Position numbers and translations under genes: made by a program
Part shown: in pieces, positions 43,866 through 54,599 of the stretch
How positions within the stretch are numbered: position 1 is the first letter of the stretch
Layout: each line of letters begins with the position of its first letter
Notes under the pieces: generated by a model
Database searches by the model: none
What the model was told of the DNA's origin: nothing
Seen by the model: only the letters and a program-made list of their open reading frames with translations
DNA from: Syngnathus acus
Taxonomy: Eukaryota; Chordata; Actinopteri; Syngnathiformes; Syngnathidae
DNA length: 64,000 nucleotides
Assembly: GCF_901709675.1 (NCBI RefSeq)
Contig: NC_051104.1
Span: 499,001-563,000, forward strand
Direction: 5' to 3'

Positions 43866-46160
43866 GTCAAAGTCAAAGTCAAAGTCTGCTTTATTGTCCA
43901 TTTCTTCACATATCAAGACACACAAAGAGATCGAAATTACATTCCCACTATCCCACGGTGACAAGACATAGTACACAATATACATACAAGTAAACAACAC
44001 AAAATGTAAAAACAAGAGGGCACAAACAATGAATAAATAAGAGTGATGAATAAATAATAAATAAACAAATAACATAATAAATAAGAGGAGCAAAAATGGA
44101 GCAAGTGTGCATACAGCAGACAGTCAGAATATAGCGCAAAAGTACAGGACGCTACGCAGAAGGGGGGAGAGAGTTCAGGATCCTAACAGCCTGGAGTATG
44201 AAGCTGTTGGTGAGTCTGGTGGTGCAGGAGCGCAGGCTCCTGTACCTCTTCCCATAGGGCAGAAGATCAAACAAAGAGTGAGCGGGGGGACTCACATCAC
44301 TCACAATCGTGGTCGCCTTGCGGGTGAGATGGGAGGTGTAAATGTCCTTCAGGGAGGGGAGTGTAGCACCAATAATCTTACCAGCCGTGTTCACTATGCG
44401 CTGCAGGGCCTTCATGTTGTATTCAGTGCAGCTACCACCCCAAACAACAATACAACTGGAGAGGACGCTCTCAATGGTGCCACGGTAGAATGTAGTCATG
44501 ACGGCCGGAGGAGCACTTGCTCGCCTGAGTTTCCGCAGGAAGTACAGGCGGCGCTGAGCTTTCTTCGCCAGTTGGTGGACCAGGAGAGGTCCTCACTCAA
44601 TCTGGTGCTGCTCACTCTCTCCACCACAGCACCGTCGATGGTCAGTGGCAGGTGTTGGGTGTGACCCTTCCGGAAGTCAACAACAATCTCCTTGGTCTTG
44701 TTGACGTTCAGCAGGAGGTTGTTGTCCCTGCACCACGTGGCCAGAAGGTGTATTGAGTCTCGTCGCCACCGGTGATGAGACCCATCAGAGTCGTGTCGTT
44801 GGCATATTTCAGCACGCGGTTGCTGCTGTAAGTTGCAGTGCAGTCATGCGTCAGCAGGGTGAAGAGCAGCGGACTGAGCACGCAGCCTTGGGGGGCCCCC
44901 GTGCTCAGCGTGATGCTGGCGGAGATTTTGTCGCCAACTCGTACCACCTGAGGCCTCTGACAGAGGAAGTCCAGTAGCCAGTTGCAGAGGTAGGTACTGA
45001 GGCCCAGCTTGTCGAGTTTGCTGATGAGTCGCTGTGGTACAATGGTGTTGAATGCAGAACTGAAGTCCACAAGCAGCAATCTCACATACGAGTCCCTTAT
45101 CTCCAGGTGGGTGAGGGCTGAGTGGAGGGCAGAGCAGATGGCATCCTCAGAGGACCGTTTGGCTCGGTGCGCAAACTGGAAGGGGTCTATGGTGGGGGGG
45201 AGAATGGATTTGATGTGCTCCATGACAAGCCGCTCAAAGCACTTCATGATGATGGGCGTCAGTGCCACGGGGCGGTAGTCATTGAAGCAGGACGGAGCAG
45301 GTTTCTTCGGCACAGGTACGATGGTGGCAGCCTTGAAGCATGATGGGACGATGGCCTGCTGCAGGGAAATGTTAAAGATGTCCGTGAAGACACCCATCAG
45401 CTCCCCAGCGCAGTCCTTCAGCGCTCGACCTGGGATGTTGTCAGGGCCCGCCGCCTTACGGGTGTTGATAGCGGCAAGCGTCCTCCTCACGCTATCGACA
45501 TAGAGGCACAGGGGCTGCTCGTGTGGAGGGGGAGGGGACTTCAGCGGGCAAGTGCTGTTCTGAGCGTCGAAGCGAGCAAAGAAGCGGTTCAGATCGTTGA
45601 GCAGATGGATGTTGCCCTCACAGCTCTGCGGCGCGGGCTTGTAGTCCGTGATGGTCTGAATCCCTGATACCCCGGGACAGGTCGGCCCTCGCTGTTCTCA
45701 AGCCAGCCTCATCGCCAGCTCTGAAGGCTTTGTCCCTGGCCCTCAGCAACCTGAGGACAGCCCGTCAGCCATGGCTTCCAGTTAGCCCGAGTGACGATGA
45801 ATTTTGTGTGGGTCACATCATCAATGCACTTCGTGATGTAAGAGGAAACAGAGTCAGTATACTCCTCTATGTCTGTCCGATTGTTGCAAGTGGACGCCTG
45901 CTTAAACATATCCCAGTCAGTTGTGCCAAAGCAGTCTCGAAGCGCATCAGAGGCACCCTCAGGCCACACTCTTACCCGCTTGCGAACCGGCCTGGATGCT
46001 TTCACCCTTTGTCTGTATGCGGGCATAAGCATAACAGTGATATGGTCAGAAAGTCCAATATGGGGGAGGGGGGCGGCTTTGAAAGCTCCTTTATGTGTAG
46101 TGTAGACCAGGTCCAGGAAGCTGTCACCACGTGTTGGAAAATTAACATGCTGGTGAAGCC
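43866..46160 (-). mobile_element. L2-like LINE, copy 3, inserted in inverse
   Basis: Starts with the inverted tail gtcaaagtcaaagtcaaagt and runs through 3' UTR, RT and linker to the C-terminal endonuclease part, ending near 46160. It retains the empty site of the MITE at 11603. RT frame 45490-44708 ends in a frameshift near 44750; the thumb continues at 44499-44152. The 5' end is truncated and no clear target duplication is visible. Confidence 0.85.
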
Positions 46161-46165
46161 TCGGG
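44152..46165 (-). pseudogene. LINE polyprotein remnant: endonuclease end, linker, RT
   Basis: Endonuclease end FLDLVYTTHKGAFK and LSDHITVMLMPAYR near 46000-46110; linker FIVTRANWKPWLTG near 45780; RT with [41 protein letters not shown] and KYANDTTLM near 44800, where the catalytic YADD has become YAND. With frameshifts and this changed catalytic residue the copy is dead. Confidence 0.75.
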
Positions 46166-47043
46166 AGGTTCTGTGGAGGGTGCTTCGGGAGTACGGGGTG
46201 CCGAGCCAACTGTATCACTGATGCCAGAGTTTGGTCCGCATTTCCGGCAGTAAGTCGGATTCGTTCCCAGTGAGGTTTGGACGCCGCCAAGGCTGCCCTT
46301 TGTCACCGATTCTGTTCATAATTTTTATGGACAGAATTTCTAGGCGCAGCCGAGGCGTTGAGGGGGTCCGGTTTGGGGAACTCCGCATCGCGTCTCTGCT
46401 TTTTGCAGACGACGTTGTGCTGTTGGGTTCTTCGAGCCGTGATCTCCAGCTCTCACTGGAGCGGTTTGCAGCCGAGTGTGAATCGGTCGGGATGAGGGTC
46501 AGCACCTCCAAATCCGAGTCCATGGTCCTTGGTCGGAAAAGGGTGGAATGCCCTGTCCGGATCGGGGATGAGATCCTACCCCAAGTGGAGGAGTTCAAGT
46601 ATCTTGGGGTCTTGTTCACGAGTGAGGGGAGGATGGAGCGCGAGATCGACAGGCGGATCGGTGCAGCGTCGGCAGTAATGCGGACTCTGTACCGGTCCGT
46701 CGTGGTGAAGAGAGAGCTGAGCCAAAAGGCAAAGCTCTCAATTTACCGGTCGATTTACGCTCCTACCCTCACCTATGGTCACGAGCTATGGGTCGTGACC
46801 GAAAGAACGAGATCCCGGATACAAGCGGCCAAAATGAGTTTCCTCCGCAGGGTGTCCGGGTTCTCCCTTAGAGATAGGGTGAGAAGCTCGGTCATCCGGG
46901 AGAGACTCGGAGTAGAGTCGCTACTCCTCCACGTTGAGAGGAGCCAGATGAGGTGGCTCGGGCATCTCATCAGGATGCCTCCTGGACGCCTCTCTGGGGA
47001 GGTGTTCCGGGCATGTCTCACCGGTAGGAGACCCCGTGGATGA
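46165..47043 (+). pseudogene. Rex3-like RT C-terminal part
   Basis: Continues the RT after the insertion: VLWRVLREYGVPSQL, a stop near 46218, then GCPLSPILFIIFMDRI, the catalytic LLFADDVVLLG, KYLGVLFTSEGRM and the C-terminal [16 protein letters not shown] block, ending in TGA at 47041. The frame from 46231 is open for 270 codons. Confidence 0.8.
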
Positions 47044-47212
47044 CTCAGGACGCGCTGGAGAGACTATGTCTCTCGGCTGGCCTGGGAACGCCTTGGGATC
47101 CCCCGGAAATAGCTGGATGAAGTGGCTGGGGAGAAGGGAAATCTGGGAGTCCCTCGTAAAGCTGCTGCCCCCGTGACCCAACCCTGGATAAGCGGAAGAA
47201 TATGGATGGCTG

Positions 47213-47303
47213 GATGGTTGGATGGATGGATGGATGGATGGATGGATGGATGGATGGATGGATGGATGGATGGATGGATGGATGGATGGATGGATGGATG
47301 GAT
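47213..47303. repeat. GGAT microsatellite, Rex3-like tail
   Basis: About 20 uninterrupted GGAT units at the 3' end of the LINE. The open frames made of WMDG or HPSI repeats are artefacts of it. Confidence 0.95.
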
Positions 47304-47645
47304 GAAAAATGAAGTGCACTCACTTGATTTACATGAGTGGGCCACAAAAAATGATGGCAGGGCAGATTTGGCTGCATTTGACACATGCGCTTTATATCAT
47401 TTTGTATGTATGTCAACGGCTGTGCTATTTTTTTGTTGTGTGTGTGGACAAGTGAAGAAATATGCAAATATGGCTCGACTTGGCCAATTAGGTGAAGGCA
47501 TAATCACGGGTGAGATGAGAAACATATTTAAACATAAGACCAAATGTGATGAAATCTGCAGATTTTCAAAATGGATTAATTGGACATGCTAACGAGCTCT
47601 CACTTTTTTTTTTATTCAGGTTTAAGTTTGGCTTCTTGACGAAAG

Positions 47646-48896
47646 ATGGATGAGTCGTCGTCCTCGCTGCCGTACGGCTCCAAAAAGCGGGTCAAGATTC
47701 ACCCGAACACGGTGACGGTGAAGTACGCCACCCATTTCCCCCAGCCGCGCGAGGAGGGCTACGATGACGCCCCCTCCTTCGAAGATTTTGGCACGTTCGC
47801 CGAAGCTACCGTAGGGAAGAGGCTGATGGCAGAGAGCAAAGGTGGGAGGACTTTGTTTGGATCCATGGAGACCCAAGCCAAGCCGTCCAGCACCCCCAGG
47901 GACAAGGGGGTTGGTGGGCAGTTGGCCAGCTTTGGCGAGGCCAACGTGCTGGCGTCTAGGGTGACCTGGATGGCCCTTTTCGGGGCGGCGGTCGCTCACG
48001 GCTGCGTGGCCTTGATCACCCGTCTGGCTTCAGACCGCTCCAAGGTGCCCTCCCTGGAGTTGCTCTTCATCCGCTCGGTGATCCAGGTGCTTTCCATCCT
48101 GGTGGTCTTCTACCACCACGAGGCACCCTTCGGACCCAAAGGCTACCGTCTGCGTCTCTTCTTCTACGGCGTGTGTAACGTCATCTCCATCACATGCGCC
48201 TACACCTCCTTCGCCATTGTGCCGCCCAGCAACGGCACCATCATGTGGCGTGCCTCCACCACCGTCTTCAGCGCCGTGCTGGCTTTCCTGTTGCTGGATG
48301 AGCGTTTGGCATACACGGACATCGTCACAGTGGTGGGCAGCGTGTTCGGCCTGTGCCTGGTCATGGTGCCCAACGTGGCGGACGAGCAGAAGTCCAGGCT
48401 GAATTTTTGGAAGGAGGCTTTCGGCTACACCATGACAGTGATGGCCGGCCTGACCGCCGCCCTCTCCATGATCGTCTACAGAGCTATCAAGGAGCGCGTG
48501 AGCATGTGGACGGCCCTCTTCACCTTCGGCTGGACGGGCACCGTCTGGGGCGCGTCCACTATGTTCATCATGCAGGAGCCCATCATCCCCCTCGACGGCG
48601 AGACTTGGGGCTACCTGATCGGGATCTGCATCTGCTCCACCGTGGCGTTTCTGGGCGTCTACTACGCCCTCAACAAGTTCCACCCGGCCTTAGTGAGCAC
48701 CGTGCAGCACCTGGAGATCGTGGTGGCCATGTTCCTGCAGCTCATCGTGCTGAGGATGATCCCGTCGGTGTACGACGTGATTGGAGCCCTGGTCATCATG
48801 ATCAGCGTTTTCGCCCTCACCGGGCTCAAGCTGTACCGGGTGAGCAGGGCCGTCCGGCAGGATTACCAGGAGATCCTCGACTCTCCCATCAAATGA
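47646..48896 (+). CDS. slc35g2: Solute carrier family 35 member G2 (TMEM22), complete coding exon
   Basis: A 416-residue membrane protein of the drug/metabolite transporter group, close in length to the human protein (about 412). It has a hydrophilic N-terminus of about 100 residues ([15 protein letters not shown] is strongly family-like) and then ten predicted membrane segments at roughly 106-126, 138-156, 169-189, 196-218, 222-241, 260-280, 289-308, 321-341, 347-369 and 374-395, forming two EamA-type halves, and a cytosolic tail ending [12 protein letters not shown]. The whole coding sequence lies in one exon; a pyrimidine tract and AG at 47618-47619 mark the acceptor, so the 5' UTR continues in an upstream exon. 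The start is the first ATG after the acceptor. The transported substrate is not established to my knowledge. nck1 follows downstream on the same strand. Confidence 0.96.
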   Translation: MDESSSSLPYGSKKRVKIHPNTVTVKYATHFPQPREEGYDDAPSFEDFGTFAEATVGKRLMAESKGGRTLFGSMETQAKPSSTPRDKGVGGQLASFGEANVLASRVTWMALFGAAVAHGCVALITRLASDRSKVPSLELLFIRSVIQVLSILVVFYHHEAPFGPKGYRLRLFFYGVCNVISITCAYTSFAIVPPSNGTIMWRASTTVFSAVLAFLLLDERLAYTDIVTVVGSVFGLCLVMVPNVADEQKSRLNFWKEAFGYTMTVMAGLTAALSMIVYRAIKERVSMWTALFTFGWTGTVWGASTMFIMQEPIIPLDGETWGYLIGICICSTVAFLGVYYALNKFHPALVSTVQHLEIVVAMFLQLIVLRMIPSVYDVIGALVIMISVFALTGLKLYRVSRAVRQDYQEILDSPIK

Positions 48897-49490
48897 GATT
48901 TATCTTGGTCCTAGTCTTCCTTGTTTTTGGCGGTGGTTCTCAAACTGCGGTCCTTGGATCCCAGAGACGTTCATGAGCCCTAACTTGGAGGTGATAATTT
49001 AGGGGTCCCTGGACCCAAAATATTTTAGAACTGCTGGTTTACAGTGTTTGCTTGGTTGTGCAATTCAAAGAATGTCAGATGATTTTTTTTTTGTATTGTC
49101 GTGCCAGTCGTTGGAAGAGTTCCAGTCATGTAACTAACGTCTTAATATTTGTACGTAAAATGGAAACAATGTGGTAAGGTGATCTTTTTCCCCCCTCTGA
49201 TACGTTCATGTCAAATTGTCAGCATAAAGGAAACATTTTTATTTTGCGGCTGTATTAAAGTGGACATATTATACATAAATATTGATTATATTATATATTA
49301 TATATTATATAAGAGACCCAATAACATGTATTCAAGCAATTAAAAAGTCAGTTTTTCCATAATATGTCTCCTTTAAGATTCTAAAGGTACTTTGAAGCAT
49401 AACGTCAGTCAGATGTCTTTATCATGCGGTGTGTCAACAACTCATTTAATCCAGTCACAGTTGAACAATAAACGCAAATACCAACAACCT
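48897..49490 (+). other. slc35g2: Probable slc35g2 3' UTR
   Basis: The UTR plausibly runs to an AATAAA at 49467-49472; an earlier ATTAAA lies at about 49253. It contains an AT-rich near-palindrome at about 49283-49311. The exact end cannot be seen. Confidence 0.5.
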
Positions 49491-49956
49491 ATGAAGGTGA
49501 ACTTTTTTTACATTCTGAACTGAAGTTAACCTATACATAAGAACACAACAGTCACAGTCATGCCAGATGAATGATTTCATTGGGCAGTTCAACTTCTGCG
49601 GTTTCACTGTATTTTTCCTAAGTTTCTCGTCTACAAAGTGCTAATCCAAAGAGCTCTGCGATGTATTTGACATCGGCGTGCTTCTGTTTGCTTTCTTACT
49701 CGTTGAAAACATGTTCCCTGAGGCCCTTATTAAATTACCCTGCCCTCTGATGATAACATGTGGCCATCTGTTACTACCCAGCGTGACTCACGTTGACTCC
49801 TGAGTCAGCCGGTTTGCGCTATAGAGGCTTTGCAGCTGACGTCATCAAGCTACCCACATTAGCTTGGCGGCCATCTTGGCGGTCAACTTTTCAGTGCCGG
49901 TCAACGACTCACACACACGCTTTCTTGTTGTTTCTTGTTGCTATTTGAGCTTAAAA

Positions 49957-50777
49957 ATGCCCGATACCTGCTGTGCTGTTGGATGTAACAATAGACGAGG
50001 CGATAAACAAAATCTTAGCTTCTATAGATTTCCGGCGAACATGAAAAAACGTGATAAATGGATCGCGGCGATTCGTCGTGAACAATGGAAACCTACGATT
50101 TACACGAGGATATGCAATGAGCACTTCATATCAGGTATGTAAACAAACTATTCACCCCTGATTTGTTTATTTATGGTAGTCATTATGAATAATGTGATTG
50201 TTTAATTGTTTCAGGTGCAAAAAGCGAAGATCCACTATCCCCAGACTATGTGCCAAGTATATTTGAGCATACCCAGTCAAATCACAAATGAAAACTCAGA
50301 TGTTCAATGGAGATTTTTGAGAGAAGACAAAATCTCAAGCAGCGCAAGAGAGACCGCGAGAGGGCATTGGCAGCAGCAGCAGCACTTGTCAATATTTCCC
50401 AGTCTGTTCCTTGTGAAAATGATCAACTACCCGCTGGTGAAGATGTGGTGCACGCTGAGATTGGAAAAGAAGGCATGGTGACTACTGCCACACAGACGGA
50501 TATCACTGGGGAAGCAATGGATTCCCTCACTGCAGAGTGTAAAAATCTGCGTGCAGAACTGGATGAACTGAAGGACAATTTTAAACGCTGTACATGGAAT
50601 GAAGAATCTTTCAAGGGTAATGATGACAAAGTAACGTTTTTGACTGGTCTGCCATCATACATGATTATGATGACAACGTTTAATTTGATTGCACCTCATC
50701 TTAGTCAAAATATGAAGGTTCTTGAACCGCAGATATCTGAAAAACATTTGAATAAAAATTGTTTTCACTATGATTAG
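49957..50777 (+). pseudogene. THAP-domain transposase, truncated before the DDE domain
   Basis: Exon 1 (49957-50134, donor gtatgt) encodes a THAP zinc finger: MPDTCCAVGCNNRRGDK, FYRFP, W27-like DKWIAAI, and the CNEHF pattern, consistent with C2CH metal binding. Exon 2 starts at 50215 after tttcag and gives a basic/coiled-coil region (QRKRDRERALAAAAAL), then DDKVTFLTGLPSYMIM, the start of a DDE_4-type transposase, ending at 50777 with no catalytic residues. An in-frame TGA sits near 50290 between the two parts. Not functional as seen. Confidence 0.75.
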
Positions 50778-50855
50778 ATTATTTGTAACAGGTTGGAGAA
50801 CAATAAATTATTCATGATATATATATTAATTACCAAGTGCGAAAAAAATACAAAC

Positions 50856-52023
50856 CTGCTCTCTGGTAATGGAATGTAACTTTTCCAGCTCTGACCGGCA
50901 TTTTAGTGCAAGTTCATCTGGGCTGAGTTTCATGTTGCCAGAATCGTACAGCTGTGAGAGAGGTACAGGAAGCTTTCGCTTCACTGCCCTTGGCACAAAG
51001 TTGTCAGCATAGTCAGGGACAATGCTCAAAATTGCTGGTCTTCCACCGCATTCAGACAAAGCCTTGTAAAAGGCAGCTTTCTGCTCTTCAGTTGGTGGAG
51101 GAACATTCAGCAGTTTTCTCGCAGCACTTTCCTCAGGAGTTGAAACTTCTGACTTTCGTTTCTGGGCTGGACGGGCAAAATCGATATTGCATCCTTCAGC
51201 ATATTCTATGCGCGATGCTGATGGTTTCAGCCACTGACAAGGTAGTGATGTGCATGAAGTGGCCGTCTTCATACGTATTAATGTCTCCAGGGCGAACAGG
51301 GATGCTGCTGAATGTGAACATGTTTCACCCAATCCAGCCATGCAGGTACAGTGGCAGCACAGGATCTGACCATCTTTCGCTATTGCTACCCAAGGTCTGA
51401 GGGGAGGATCATTCATCCGTTGAGAGTGTTTTACCTGAAACAGATAATATGACATACCTTATATTAGTATCAGTCCGTAATTTGGATATAATATACAAGG
51501 CTAGACCTCTTACTGTCCATTTATGCATATTTTACCTGGCATTTGGTAAATTTTCTCCTGAATCAATCATTTTTGAACAAGAGGCCTTTTGTAATAAAAA
51601 AAAGCTTATCAATGTGAGTTTTCATTAGAATCACTTCAGTAGTTTTTTCACAACCGCACTGTTACTGCCATGTGCGTGCCTTTTCCTTACCTTGGTCATG
51701 AGAAGAAATCGATTCTTGTTTGGAATCTGCCATATCAGCCCATCATGCACAAAACCTGCTGTAAAATACTTGTAGGCATCCAGACTCTTGTATGCCTTAA
51801 GGTCCTTTCCAGTGTACGGAGATGGTGAATCGACGAGGTAATTATAAATATCTGGATATGAGAGTTCAGGCAGGTCGGCTGTTGCAAAATGCTCAGGCGA
51901 TTTTAGCATGCTTCTCGGTAAAAGATACGGATCCGTTGTGCCAACAAGGTTCAACTTCTCTCTGTAACGTTTCTTGGATTCTTCATCCAAATGCCCAACT
52001 TCGTTGGATAGCAAATCAGCCAT
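50856..52023 (-). pseudogene. SWIM-finger protein of the ISL2EU-like element, nuclease part missing
   Basis: Exon 1 (52023-51691, donor gtaagg) starts MADLLSNEVGHLDEE and includes YPDIYNYLVDSPSPYTGKDL and AYKSLDAYKYFTAGFVHD. Exon 2 (51434-50856) starts after tttcag and has the SWIM zinc finger CHCTCMAGLGETCSHSAASLFAL. The exon ends at a plausible donor (gcag|gtttgt), but the exons expected to hold the YqaJ-type exonuclease are absent; the opposing transposase gene begins within 80 bp. Confidence 0.75.
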
Positions 52024-52167
52024 AATTCGGATGAAATCGGTGAAAACGTAGCGCAGAAATCAGACAATCTATACAAACACGTAGGAACGAGCTGACGAGT
52101 TGACCGCCAAGATGGCGGCATAACACAAAATCACGTGATAAAACCACGTGACTGCAAAGCCTCTATT

Positions 52168-52305
52168 CCAACCCTTAATGCTGAGTGCCAAGCAGGGAGG
52201 TAATGGGTCCCATTTTTATAGTCTTTGGTATGACCCGGCCGGGGTTTGAACCCACAACCTTCCAGTCTCAGGGCGGACACTCTACCACTAGGCCACTGAG
52301 CTGGT
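52168..52305 (-). mobile_element. tRNA-headed SINE of a second family
   Basis: On the - strand it reads a tRNA-like head (agtggtagagtgtccgcc and gtgggttcaaacccc), then a body ending tggcactcagcattaaggg. It is flanked by a 44-bp direct repeat (52124-52167 and 52306-52349) that contains the right terminus of the ISL2EU-like element. Confidence 0.85.
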
Positions 52306-52349
52306 CACAAAATCACGTGATAAAACCACGTGACTGCAAAGCCTCTATT

Positions 52350-52950
52350 TCCCAGAGGGAACGTGATCTGTGAGGGTGTACTTACCAAAATGTTCGTTAG
52401 AGAGCGCACCCGACTCATTTTTTATTCTCCACCTAGAGTGAGTGAACGTAATGCTAATTGTTATGAAGGTAATTTAGTAGTTTACATTATTTAAACATGA
52501 CTACTATGCAGAGGGATGCATTTATGTCACACACCATGTTTTCATTTTGACTGCTGCAGCAGTCATAGCACAGATGTTGACTGTATGTCATTTTTACACA
52601 TCACAAAGTATTTAGTGTTGGTTTATGAAATAATTCAGTTTTTAAACATTCACAGTCGCGATAAACTCCATCACAATCGGTACAACTTTAATTGAATTTA
52701 GAATAAATAATACGTCACGTTGCATGTTTGCTTCCTTAGTCAATGTTGATCACCTCAAATCCAAAATGTGAATTTGGCAAAAAAAAGATTTTACCTCTAA
52801 CAGATTTTTTTTCAATCAAATACGTTTAGGGGAACGTAAACTTTAACTTTTGTGTTTTTTCCCCATTTAAGATTAAATTAAAAATTGTTAACGTAGAATG
52901 TCTTGCCAGTTTTTCTAATAATGTGTGCAAAATCATTACGTTCGTGCAAT
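52350..52950. other. Intergenic sequence between the transposon cluster and nck1
   Basis: AT-rich, no gene or repeat recognised. Confidence 0.5.
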
Positions 52951-52959
52951 GACGTCGAC

Positions 52960-53287
52960 AGATGTCAAGAGATTGCCTACAACCCATTCGTCCAATCAGA
53001 AGGGCGTTCATTCCTAAAACCAGCCAATGGCAAGAGATGTAGGTCGGACCTGGCGTCTGAACAGATTGCGGTGAGGCTAGCTACAGTTAGCCTAGCATAA
53101 GCTAACGCCGCCGAGCTATGACATGCTTGCAAACACACAGCCATGCTACTTGCAACGGCGGCTAACGTAGCCCCTTGACGTGGAGAATCTTTAACTTGGC
53201 CGCTCTCCGACGACGTCTCCGGGCCGGTTTGGGGAGCACTGCATTGGGAGGGAGAGACAAAAAAAGGTGGCTGTCGGCGAGAAGAAG
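52960..53287 (+). promoter_or_regulatory. nck1: Probable nck1 promoter and non-coding exon 1
   Basis: A CpG-richer stretch contains two CCAAT boxes (near 52991 and 53022), no clear TATA box, and a donor at 53287 (gaagaag|gtaggt, or the overlapping gtag|gtaagg at 53291). The first nck1 coding exon has an acceptor 17 bp before its ATG, so a non-coding upstream exon on this strand is required. The start of transcription cannot be placed. Confidence 0.55.
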
Positions 53288-53638
53288 GTAGGTAAGGCGT
53301 GACTTGTAAAATCAGTGGTGCCGCAGTGAGGCTTGTTATCGAGACAAGCCCCGAGGCTAGCTCTTTTTCACTTCACCGTACGTAACCTTCCATCACTACG
53401 GCGGCTAACGTGGCTAACCAGAGGCTACTTTCTCATGACTCCATTAACCTTATTCTGTTACTAAAACTCAACAGTCGTATTATTGGCGTAGCAACGTAAC
53501 GCGACGTGCTTGTAGGAAGTTACCGCAGGTTAAATTGTCGCAATTGTCTTAATATGTTTTATTTTTATTTTGCTGATGGGGAAAGAAGGCAGTTAGCATC
53601 TTCGAATGTCTAGCATTTTCCAATGAGACGCCCTAGTT

Positions 53639-54576
53639 CAGTGGTCCCCAACCTTATTTGCGCCACGGACCGGTTACGTGTCAGAAATATTTTCGCGGAC
53701 CGGCCTTTACATAAATAAATAATACATTTATATAAATAATACATTTATAACAAATATATAAATACGATGAAATAAATTGATACGACTAGCACAAAAACAA
53801 GTATAAACGACTTTTTATTTATTTATTTTTTAGTAATTATTTATTTATTGTTTATTAAATTTTATTAATACAACTCACCATTACGTTGAATTAGTGGGAG
53901 CACTGAGCTTGTTTCTCAGAAACGAGCCGGTCCCATCTAATCGGAGACAATGACACTCGAAGTGGTTAAGGTTTGTCTTTTATTGCAGGATGCTTGGTCT
54001 CCATGTGTCGAAGCAGTTTAAAGGCTCCATTGCCTCGTTAGCTAGCCTGTCGCCACATAATATGCAGAGTGGGCTTGGCGCGTCAGAGTCACCTGTGGCG
54101 ATAAATCCATATTTTAAGTAGGACTCCAGAATTTTTTTTTTAAATGCAGCTTTCCTTTTCTTACAAGTCGTAGCCTCTTCTTCCGTCTCCTCATTGGGCT
54201 TTTTTCCCTTTCCTAAGAAGATTTCCAAACATCTCTGTTTCTTGCTCATTTTTGCTTGCTTCGCGGGCTCGACTGAGGTGACGTGTCACGTGACCGAGAC
54301 TAGCGTCTTGACCTGAACCGACGGATGTAATTGGGAGAGAATCGCCAATTTTTTTTTTTTTACATTTTTCAAAATAAATTCTTACTCATTTTTGCTAGCT
54401 TTGCGGGCTCGACTGGGAAAACTTGTCACGTGACCGGGACGAGCGTCTTGACCTGAATTAATTGTTCGTCGATTTAAAAAAATAAATAAAAAATAATTCC
54501 TGTGCGGCTTGACGGCTCGGTACCAAGTGACCCACGGACCAGTACCGGTCCGCGGCCCGGTGGTTGGGGACCTCTG
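53639..54576 (-). mobile_element. hAT element B, in nck1 intron 1
   Basis: Same family as element A, with termini CAGTGGTCCCCAACC and GTTGGGGACCTCTG. The 8-bp flanks (ccctagtt, ctctcgtt) agree at 6 of 8. It lacks the MITE found in A and so shows that insertion's empty site. Confidence 0.9.
53980..54249 (-). pseudogene. hAT transposase N-terminal fragment (ZBED/SCAND3-like)
   Basis: An 89-codon frame MSKKQRCLEIFLGKGKKP, a Lys-rich stretch, then SYLKYGFIATGD and a CILCGDRLANEAM finger start. This matches the N-terminus of hAT-derived proteins of the SCAND3/FAM200/ZBED type. The dimerisation and catalytic regions are missing. Confidence 0.75.
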
Positions 54577-54599
54577 CTCTCGTTGAATTCATTATTTAA

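Larger units (their letters stand above)
41707..47303 (+). mobile_element. Rex3-like (RTE) LINE, near full length, interrupted
   Basis: A GC-rich 5' region is followed by endonuclease, RT and a tail of about 20 GATG/GGAT units (47213-47303), a tail type I recall for Rex3. Two 20-21-nt stretches (43565-43584 and inverse of 46288-46308) match, with about one mismatch each, the Rex3 PCR primer sites as I remember them. An inverted L2-like copy splits it at 43866-46160. Confidence 0.8.
49823..52164. mobile_element. ISL2EU-like DNA transposon, internally deleted
   Basis: Inverted termini AGAGGCTTTGCAG and CTGCAAAGCCTCT lie between AT dinucleotides (49821-49822, 52165-52166), with subterminal gccatcttggcggtcaac in inverse near both ends. 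Two genes point toward each other: a THAP-domain transposase (+) and a SWIM-finger protein (-). Both lack their catalytic parts. Two proteins, one with THAP and one with a YqaJ-type nuclease, are what I recall for ISL2EU elements. Confidence 0.75.

Noticed and set aside
46921-47467. Frames of HPSI and WMDG repeats
   Set aside because: Products of the GGAT tail in different frames.
48030-48683. 217-codon - strand frame opposite slc35g2
   Set aside because: Shadow of a GC-rich coding exon; His/Asp/Gly-rich with no domain.
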